DNA of 64,000 nucleotides from Ramazzottius varieornatus (lineage: Eukaryota; Tardigrada; Eutardigrada; Parachela; Ramazzottiidae). The notes under the pieces are model-generated. The model searched no databases. It had not been told where the DNA came from and was given only the letters and a program-made list of their open reading frames with translations. Position 1 is the stretch's first letter; each line of letters opens with the position of its first letter. Of this stretch, positions 51,301-64,000 are shown in pieces. Location of the stretch: NCBI GenBank assembly GCA_001949185.1, contig BDGG01000014.1:1281666-1345665 (forward strand), read 5' to 3'. A program made the translations under genes and the position numbers.

Positions 51301-54300
51301 AATGTGCCTTGTCTTTAGGTGGTTTCGCCTCGGTGGACCACATTGGGGTGGTGGATCCCAACCAGACAGTCTTTATGCCCATCCGTTCGGTGCAGTTTGA
51401 CGAGAAGGCCGTGCTGATGTGTCGGCCGGCGCACTCAGACCTGTACCAGCAGTCGGAGAAGATTCCCATTGGGCAGATTCTACGCATGGACTCTGAAGAA
51501 AAGTCCTACATCCTGCAATGCGACCCCATCAAGCTGGGCAAAGATCCCAGCCTGTACTTTATCCTCTTTTGTCGCGTCCTACATCTCAAGTATGAGAATA
51601 CGCAAAAGTTTACCCCCAACTCTGTCGAGTACACAGTCTTCCTGCGCAGTGTTGTCACCATCGCCAACGTAAGTTCCATCATCCTCTTGCCTTATCGACC
51701 AGGTGAGCTGACTTGACTTCCCTTCCCTTCTGGGGCACTTTTAGGTCTTGCCGTACGACATGACGGCAGGCTACATTGATGCTCAAGAAACGCCGCTCTT
51801 CCGTGAAGAAAAGATGGCGGTGGACGATAGCATCGAGGACAACCATGTGCCCATCGAGACGGGCACTTCGCGCCCACTGTACACGGTCCACCCGGCCAAG
51901 CACAAGCTGGTCCTTCGCCTCAAGAACTACATGGACGTGGACTGGGAAGGCTCCGTCCTGTTGAGCGCCCTCAAGGAGGAGTTTACCCCCATGGTGCTGG
52001 CCAGTCGTCCCAGCAGCCAGCTGGAGCCCAACTCTGCAGCCAACGAGCACGACACAGTCATCCTCGGTAAGTTGGAGAAGGCGACTGGCAAGTCAGCCGT
52101 AATGGAGTGAAGTTGACTGTAATGGTTTTCTTTGCAGGTCTGCGTATGCTGAAGGAAGACGGGACTATGTTCTTGACCGTCTACTCGCCCTTCTGGATGT
52201 TGAACAAGACGGGCCTGGCCTTGGCCTACCGCAAGCCGGAGCGTGAGCATCGGGCCGACTTTGTCCAGCCCTTGCTCTACGCCACCTCCTCCTCCCATCT
52301 GCAGGAGAAGCGCAAGATCTCCATGCGCGCTGTCAACTCGGAATGGTCCAAAAAGTTCAGCCCCGACGCTGTGGGCAGCAACGGCTTGCTGGTCTGCCAA
52401 ACCAACGACAACGAAGGTATATAGAGTAGGCCGCCATCGTGACCACTTTGCCAATTGACCCTTCAGCTTCATCTTTGTCATTAGGGAGAAGAGCCTACGA
52501 AATTGGTATGCAGATCAAGGCCAGCTCGACGGTCATGACCAAGCTGGTCGTCTTTACGCCTTACTACGTCCTCAGTAACGTCTCGGAAAAGGTACAGTAT
52601 GTGTGTGCCCTCCTTCTTCTGACTTTGATAGTTGGCCACATTTGCCATAGTGGTACGCCTTGGCTAATATAGGTGGCCATCGAAGTGCGGGAAGACAATG
52701 CGGCGGCTACGTGGATCCTGCTGGAGCCCAAGACGACGCTGCCCTTCTGGCCGCTCTTCAACCAAGTGCATAGTGACAAGGAGGATAAGAAGGACAAGGA
52801 GGGTGATGAGGAAGTGGCTGGTCCCCCGGCCAACCGTCTGGTCTGTCGCGTGGCCGGTACACTGGAAGAGTCGTCAGCTTTTCCCTTCAGTGTCCTGCAG
52901 GCCAACCTGCTGGCGCTGGACAACCACTTTGGCGGTGTCTATGTGGAGACGCAGGTTAGCGAGTGCAACGCCATCACCACCCTCCAGCCCTTCCATCCTG
53001 GCCGCCAAAGCAACAAGCTCATCAACTTGTCACGCTACCCCGTCTATTTCCGCCAGAAGGGCGACCCCCAATATCACGGTACAAAGCAGGGCCTTGCAGT
53101 ATCTCTCGATATAGCAAGATTAAGAGGTGGGACTGTAATTACAGGCTTGAATGGCAACATGGAGCGCATGTTCACCTACCCGCTACCCTTTGCCGAGAAG
53201 AAGCTAGAGTGGTTCCTGCTGGACGACCATGAGCACCTCAACGAGACAGAGCTGGATCAGGATGACTCGGGGCTGGTCAATGTGGAGAAGGAGACGGTCT
53301 ACTGGGTGTCCTTCTATCATGAGAACCAACGGACGCTGCTCTTTACCCAGGAGGTGGAGATGGCGCTGAGGGTGCAGCAGGCGGTGGAGCTGGAGCCCAC
53401 TTCCTTGGAGCTGCTGGCTTCCATCGAGAGTATCGGCCTGTCGCTGGTCAACAACCTCTCCAAGCATGAAGTCCTCTACGCCGGCATCGTCAGCGGCGGA
53501 CCAACCTGGCAGTGGCGCAAGCTGACGGCCAACAGCAAACGCTTCCACACCTTCAAGGTAATAAGAAGCCTTTTGCACTGTACCCTGCTGTGACAGTCCT
53601 GGCCAGTTGCGCTTTCATTCTTGACACAGGGTAAGGAGGCGCGGCTGTTGGAGATGACCTTTCAAAAGTACAAGGCCAATGTCGAGGCTGAACTGCATGT
53701 CGATGGCTTGACGCAGATTGAGCACAGCGACATGGAAGTGGACTTTAGCAGCATGATGATGACCAAGCCGCATCGTCGTCAGCTACAACGTATCTACGAA
53801 GACGGTGAGAGCTAAACCCGCCAGAGGTCGACTCAAATTGATGTCATAATTATGCTGTGACGTTGTAGGCTTCTGGATGCGCGCCAAGACGTCGGCCAGC
53901 CAGTACCAAGTCCATCTTAAGCTGCAGAAGGTGCAGATTGACAATCCCAACCCGCTGTCGCAATACCCGGTGGTGCTGGTGCCGGTGCCGCTGCCGGAGA
54001 GTGTCGGCCCCAAGCCCTTCTTCGAAGCCAGCCTGGTGGTTCGGCAGACGCAGCACAGCAAGAACCCCCAGTACAAGTTGATCGAGGCCCTCTTGCAAGA
54101 AGTAGAAATCTCCGTCGATCAGGGCAAGTCTCGCCTGCTCATCTCTCCCCCATCATACCATAATATGTCTTTGTGGCCCTTCTGTCTGTAGGCGTCATCA
54201 ATTCCATCGTGGCCATCATTCAGCCTGAGCAAGAGAATGGCTTTGTGGCTCGCCAAAAGATGCTGGAAGACTTTCACAAGCAGGACGGTGCCGAGGTGCG

Positions 54301-56109
54301 ACGGACGCTGGCGGAAACGGTGGCCTCCAATACGGGCACCGAAGAACCCATCCTCTTTGACCACTTGGTCATTCATCCCCTCAAGTTGCACATTAGCTTT
54401 TCCATGACTGGTGCCGAAAGTAGGTGCTGACCTTGCCGTGACGGCTCCTTTAACCCGCCTCCTTTTGCAGCCTGTGTCTGCTATCTGCTTGCAGATGACG
54501 CCCAGTCGCCCTTGGCCATGTCTTCCGAGTTTTTGTCCCTCTTCATGAAGACAATCGGAGTGGCCGCTTCCGAAGTCAACGACGTCCTCATTCGTCTGGC
54601 GACCTTTGAGCGTCTGCACAAGACCTTCACCAACAATCAGATTGCTCAGCAAGTTCAAAGCCATTACACTTCGCAGCTGCTCAAACAGTAAGTGCAGAGA
54701 CAAGGGTTGGTGTTCATTGCGTGGCTAAAGCAGCGCCTGTCCTATGGTAGGATTTATACCATCGCTTTGGGCTTGGATATCATTGGCAATCCCTTTGGCC
54801 TGATTCGAGGTAGGAGAAACATGTGCTCCAACGGCCGAGATTGTGTCTTTGAGGCTGTTGGCTGCTATGTAGGTATCGGCTCGGGAGTTCGTGACTTGTT
54901 TTATGAGCCGTACGAGGGCGCCGTTGAAGGGCCAGACGAGTTCTTGTCTGGACTGGGCACTGGTGTACAAAGCCTGGTGGGCAAGTCGGTCGGTGGCGTT
55001 CTCGGCACAGGTAACGCCATCTCTTCAGACACGTCCATCATTCCATAGGAAATTATAGGAAAATGGTGGTCATGTGTGTATGTGCCTATGTTGCAGCGAG
55101 CAAGATTACGGGCAGTGTGGGACGAGCCATAGCCACGGTCAGTTTTGATGAAAAGTTTATCCGCAACCGCCAACGGGAGAAGAACCGCACACCCACCGAC
55201 TTGCCGGGTGCACTGGCCCAATCGACAAAGACGCTGGGCATGGGTATCGTCACCGGTGTCACCGGCGTCGTCAAGCAGTAAGTCACCTCTGCCATGGAAC
55301 TCCTTCTCTGACAACAATCTGCCCGTCCATGTGTCCTGCAGGCCGATGGATGGAGCGCGAAAAGAAGGTGCCGTCGGCTTTTTCAAAGGCATCGGCAAAG
55401 GCCTGTTGGGGGTGGTGGTACGCCCTTCCGTCGGCGTCATCGACTCGGTGACGGGCGCCATCGAAGGCGTCAAACGGGCTGGAACCGGTGAGGTCGACCA
55501 GCTGCGCATTCGACCAACTCGCCATAGTACGTCATAACTATAACACTGAAGCATAGGCAGTACGTGTATAGCCCATCCTTGCCCTTCATGTCCTTGTTTT
55601 GTTCTTGACCAACAGTCTCACCGGACGGCGTTGTTCGTCCCTACAATCTGCACCAAGCCGAAGGGGCCTACATCTTTCGGGACATTCAGAAGAAGGAGCT
55701 GAAGGAGGACGAGTATGTGACGCACCTGGTGACGACGCGCGAACGCCGTCATGTCCTGCTGCTGACCACCAACCGTGTCATCTACCTGGAACGCGGCGAA
55801 GTGCTGCAGAGCCGCTTCACCAGCCAGTGGATGTACTCGTGGGACAACTTCCTAGCTGCCCCTTCCATGTCCGACAAGGGCATCATGTTCCCCGTCTTTG
55901 AGCCCCAAGAGAAGGGCCTCAAGGGTATCCTCCACTTGGAACGCCAAGACAAGCCACGCTATGTCTTTGTCGAGGTAACACAGGATTCTTCCCCCCCCCC
56001 TTCTTCAGCTAGACTACTGTACGCTTATCTGTCCTTGTAGGATGCCGATTCGGGCGAATGGTTCATTCGCAAGGTTAAGTCGGTGATGGAATCGATGCGA
56101 GAGAAATAA
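42351..56109 (+). CDS. VPS13: VPS13 (A/C-type) bridge-like lipid transfer protein, 45 exons
   Basis: VPS13 moves glycerophospholipids in bulk along a hydrophobic groove at membrane contact sites. Exons in phase: 42351-42450, 42517-42906, 43016-43179, 43247-43306, 43377-43463, 43506-43605, 43672-43808, 43887-43999, 44068-44526, 44594-45059, 45122-45175, 45234-45715, 45852-45908, 45975-46266, 46325-46421, 46493-46658, 46768-46982, 47043-47346, 47427-47868, 47933-48176, 48240-48835, 48904-49327, 49399-49628, 49699-49853, 49921-49963, 50032-50156, 50289-50368, 50429-50625, 50687-51059, 51319-51668, 51745-52066, 52138-52416, 52485-52591, 52673-53078, 53145-53557, 53630-53804, 53869-54123, 54192-54419, 54495-54687, 54751-54809, 54873-55010, 55097-55277, 55342-55526, 55616-55974, 56041-56109 (10371 nt, 3456 aa). 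Seen: chorein N-terminus (MVFEGILVEVLNTFLGDYIE), APVIILPQ segment, SPFWMLNKTGL in the VAB/SHR-BD region (about 2220-2840), ATG2_C-like GLDIIGNPFGLIRG and FYEPYEGAV (about 3063-3314), and a C-terminal PH-like end. Exon 6 and exon 13 are the least certain. Confidence 0.95.
48254..48274 (+). other. Candidate FFAT-like motif in VPS13
   Basis: Exon 21 begins with an acidic stretch followed by Glu-Phe-Lys-Asp-Ala-Val-Glu. This matches the FFAT core at positions 1, 2, 4, 5 and 7, with Lys instead of Phe at position 3. It sits in a Pro/Ser/Glu-rich loop after the APVIILPQ segment. FFAT motifs bind VAP proteins of the ER, and VPS13 proteins use one; whether this is the functional copy is inference. 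Confidence 0.3.
50161..50250. other. Assembly gap flanked by duplicated poly-C sequence in a VPS13 intron
   Basis: Bases 50194-50215 are N. Both sides carry nearly the same string: ATAA, a run of 14-15 C, then AGCTCCTCCTG. The simplest reading is that two contig ends of the same poly-C intron were joined, so the repeat and gap are an assembly artefact. The flanking exons 26 and 27 join in phase (TC plus G), so no coding exon need be missing. Confidence 0.85.
51130..51266. repeat. Palindromic MITE-like element in VPS13 intron 29
   Basis: The left arm 51130-51184 (starting CGTTTCTCCAAGTGACGCAC) and the reverse complement of the right arm 51213-51266 (starting GCTTTCCCAAGTGGCGCGCA) align along their length with a roughly 30-bp spacer. 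Within the left half a shorter hairpin also forms, CGTTTCTC pairing with GAGAAACG. The host intron (259 bp) is the longest in the gene. No coding content is visible. Confidence 0.6.
54124..54191 (+). other. GC-AG intron in VPS13
   Basis: Between exons 37 and 38 the reading phase and homology require the donor GCAAGT after CAGG, with a normal TGTAG acceptor. GC-AG introns are a small minority class handled by the major spliceosome. The strong match of the rest of the donor (GCAAGT) is typical for them. Confidence 0.75.
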
Positions 56110-58483
56110 GGCTGCAGACGTAGCATGCATAAGACAATTCATTCTCTTCATAATTCATCCATTCTCTCGCTTTTTTTAATCTTTCCTTCTAGTTTTAGGG
56201 GCCAGACTTGACGGTACCGTACACGTCCTTGACCTCTCTGACTGTCTGTCAAAGCGATTGCCATAATATACTGTAATGACATGTGTTTTGCAGCCGCTAT
56301 TGTGCTTTGTGAGAGAGGAGACCGTCTTGCCCACGGTCGACTTTGCCTTTCTTGCGCGCCAAAGACTCTTTCGTCAATCAATGCGTCAGACGTCATTAAA
56401 GTTGACTGTTCATTCAGCCTGGGTACTTTGCTGCTACCTACTGAAGTCAGGCTGGCTGCAGCATGAGCGGGCAGGCGCAGCTGGGTGATGTGTCTGTGGA
56501 TAGCCAAGTCTTAGCCGGTATTGGCCGATTGAAACCTTACTGGCAGCCTGTCATCCCACAAGACTCCGGCAGCTGCAGCTAAGCCGTGGCTCTTCCAGCT
56601 ATCGGTCGTACGCGTACCGCAAGACGTGTCGCACTGGTTGTAACCAGTAGTCGTACCGCTGATGTGGGTGGTGCTTTGAGGACTGGCTGACGCACATTTT
56701 CTCTTGTAATCCAAGCTTGCTTGATCTTTCATCTTTGCACAATTGCTGCTTCTTACAGGAAATCCATTTGACGCTTTCCTCCTGCGACTTGTATGCGGTC
56801 TAAGGAAGTCATCCTTCACATTTCGCGGCTCAGACTAGCCACATGCGCAGTTCGCCGAGTAGTTGTAGGTACGTAAGACGGACATCATCATCTTACCGGC
56901 CAAGATGATTACTACGACTGTTGCTTTTCCGGTTTATGTTGGTCAATTTTCTCTAATTGGCTTCATCTGTTTTGACAGATTTGACAAGCGTAGCTGGAGG
57001 GAAGAAGAGATTTCCGTTACTCGTAGGTTATCCTTTTCCCGCGGACAGTAAGTCGGATACGCCGCCGAAATTCCGAATAACGCTCTTCAGTTAATCCGGT
57101 AAGATGCCAGAAACAGAATATGGATACGTACGATGCGCAGGCGAGTCGGGAAATGGACTTTGCCAGTTTTGGGATGAGGTGGGGATATAGATTGTTGGGA
57201 GAAGAGTAATAGCGAGCTTGATGGATGCTTGGACGTAGCGTACGTCGTACATCCAAGCTTGCCGTTCATGCAGTGATCAATGACCGAATAGGGGATGCAT
57301 CTACCTGCAGGAGGAAGCAACCTATATCCCTGCTAGTGCCCTTTTGCCTTTCCCAGTAATTGCATCATCGCGCTTCCTCGTTCCAATCGATGGGGATACG
57401 TGCGGTCCCAGCGGCATATAGTATATGAGGTCCGCTCTACATCTTCCGGCCTGATGCTGCCTCTCACTTCCGCAAATTAATTAAATTGCTTCCCACCATT
57501 CAACACACTGTAGCCGGCAGTCAGGATAGTGTCAAGAAAGTTGTTACTTGTAGGCCTTGAGCTATAGGTCAGGGCCATATTCGCAAATGACCGTCGGATG
57601 GCGCTCTTTCTCGTGGCGCTTTGTCTGCAAAGTGTTGCCTGTTGGAGAAGGCTTCTTCTTCGTGGCATTTCATATCAGCTAGCACCAGGTGTCGCACTGT
57701 ATAATGATCATATAGCGAAATACGTAGGCAGAGCGGCGCAACTTGAAGAGCGAGCCAGCCCGAATGTGGAGGATAAGGGTTATTGCACAAAAAGTGCATT
57801 AGCCCCAGGCACGCTATCCGCTCCCCAAGCAGCCTCTTGGCCCTTCTTGGTATGTCATCAGTCCTTGATGATTATCCCAGGACCGAAGGTGAGGGCAGCT
57901 ACCATCTCTGGCGCTAGGTCGAATGGAAAGCCAGCATAATATGTATGAAGGCTTTTACCCACCAATAGCCACCATTAGATTCTCACTTGAGCGGCAGTTG
58001 AGCCCAGTACCGTACTACAGCTGCCTTCACGTTTGCTGCTTGTTAGAGACTTTTTCAGAGTTTCCGGACGTTACTGATGTACCGGTGGTGTATGGCTTAT
58101 CTTCCGCAGTTGAGGTTTCTTTTGTTGCTGGTGATGAAGCTGTAAGAAAGTGTGGCTTTGCGTGTGATGGATATTGACAGACTTTCTCTTGCTGTTGTCG
58201 GGCAGGAGCTAAGGGAAAGCCTACCACATCAATGGAGTGTATCGGCCAGAGCAGAGAAGCATGTCAAAAGCCATCAGGAGAAGGTGACTGGTCCTAAGTT
58301 ACTTTCCTGGCCACATGCTTCCGGTGGACGTGCTCTTTGACACCTCAATTCCCAATTAGCGCCTAACCGTACGTACATTACTGGTAGGCTGACTTACCTT
58401 CCTTGAGAAAGTTAGTTGGTTGACGGGAATGAAGCGTTACACTTGTTACATGCTGAGCTGGTCCCTTGTTGTTACAGTGCGGC
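56110..58483. other. Interval between VPS13 and CaMKK, no supported gene
   Basis: This stretch holds the VPS13 3' flank and the CaMKK promoter and 5' UTR. Several open frames occur, for example plus strand 57598-57939 with a hydrophobic start (MALFLVALCLQSVAC) and minus strand 56511-56819. None continues through consistent splice sites or resembles a family I know. The sequence GTTGTTACAG ending at 58476 is a good acceptor just before the chosen CaMKK start, so a 5' UTR exon may lie here. Confidence 0.4.
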
Positions 58484-63347
<4,864 letters not shown>

Positions 63348-64000
63348 CCTCCCTGCCAACCCTTCAATTCGTCAATTCATTCGTTCCAGTAAGCGCACTC
63401 TCCCCTTGCTTTTTCCACTGAACTCGGCCTTGCCTCGTTGAAACTGACCGAAATTTGCCTTTCAGATGAGCCATAGCCGCCCTGTGCTGCTTCCTCACAA
63501 TGATCAAGACTTCCACACATACATAGACCTTGTATCAAGAGCAGATTTATCGTCTTTATAATATCATTTTAAGAGTAGCAGATTTACCATATTTGCTGGC
63601 GCCATCGCTCTAGGCTGCTGACCAACCTTTTGGTCTAACAGATCGACCGCCTCAGACGCCACTGTGACACTACTCTTCTCTCACATTTTTACTCTTATCC
63701 TTATTTCAGTTTTTGTTCGACATTTCTCTTCAATGTCTTTTCCCTTTGAGCGATAGAGAAAGAACCGACCGTTAGCTTAGACAGATGCGATGGAAGATCA
63801 ACGAGTAAAGATCAACGACTTCACTTCCGCCGGAATTTATCGGTGTTCTCGAAAGATCACTTCACTTCCGCCGGAAGTTGCAGGAAGGTTCTTGCTGTAT
63901 CGTGGCCACGGACAAAAAACGGTTCGGCTAGCTTAGTTGTTGAATTAGGTCAGTTATACTTTATAGTGAAAAAAAGGTTTACAAAGGCTTCCGAGTTTCA
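63348..64000. other. CaMKK 3' flank and window end
   Basis: No coding region is supported. The first part should contain the CaMKK 3' UTR. Near the end, an 18-bp direct repeat (ACTTCACTTCCGCCGGAA) occurs at 63818-63835 and 63859-63876. Its ACTTCCG/CCGGAAGT cores resemble ETS-family binding sites, so this may be the promoter of a gene beyond the window. Confidence 0.5.

Noticed and set aside
57598-57939. Plus-strand open frame with hydrophobic start, considered as a secreted protein
   Set aside because: The sequence after the start looks random, with no motif, repeat or continuing exon; only expression data could rescue it.

Overview
This window is nuclear DNA from a bilaterian animal with a compact, intron-dense genome. 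Most introns are about 55-170 bp with GT-AG ends, genes sit a few hundred bp apart, and base composition looks close to half GC. The gene set (Iroquois TALE homeobox, biogenic-amine GPCR, FEM-1, VPS13, LAMMER kinase, CaMKK, essential myosin light chain) is pan-metazoan. A small ecdysozoan such as a tardigrade would fit the compactness, base composition and secreted Gly/Ser/Tyr-rich proteins, but that placement is inference; no sequence here proves it. All gene models were built by hand by chaining exons whose splice sites, reading phase and protein-family homology agree. Each coding total is a multiple of three with no internal stop.

Left part (1-16.9 kb): a CLK/LAMMER kinase (+, 1646-6217) with an unusually long disordered N-terminus. 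Tail-to-tail with it lies a same-strand cluster of three secreted, low-complexity proteins that I do not recognise (-, 6551-7171, 8137-9453, 10459-11510), with a possible small secreted Cys-containing gene on the opposite strand between two of them. A gene-free stretch follows with two inverted-repeat, MITE-like elements (12364-12672 and 12827-13043). Next is an essential myosin light chain (+, 13372-14745), then about 2.2 kb without a recognised gene.

Middle (16.9-39 kb): an Iroquois homeobox gene (-, 16946-20304) and a serotonin-type GPCR (-, 31629-33371) are separated by about 11.3 kb without any gene I can support. This is striking next to the tight spacing elsewhere and is probably cis-regulatory territory. 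A further 5.7 kb upstream of the GPCR is also gene-free.

Right part (39-64 kb): FEM1 (-, 39100-41785) and VPS13 (+, 42351-56109, 45 exons, about 3456 aa) are head-to-head across 565 bp and probably share a promoter region. VPS13 contains a short assembly gap in an intron, a GC-AG intron, and a palindromic element in another intron. About 2.4 kb further on is a CaM-kinase-kinase gene (+, 58484-63347) that lacks the usual Arg-Pro-rich insert and carries a different Ser/Thr-rich insert. The last 650 bp hold its 3' flank and a short direct repeat with ETS-like motifs.

The genes do not form a pathway or operon; each is an independent eukaryotic transcription unit. The least explained and most interesting parts are the secreted low-complexity gene cluster, the inverted-repeat elements, the gene-free Iroquois flank and the unusual kinase architectures.
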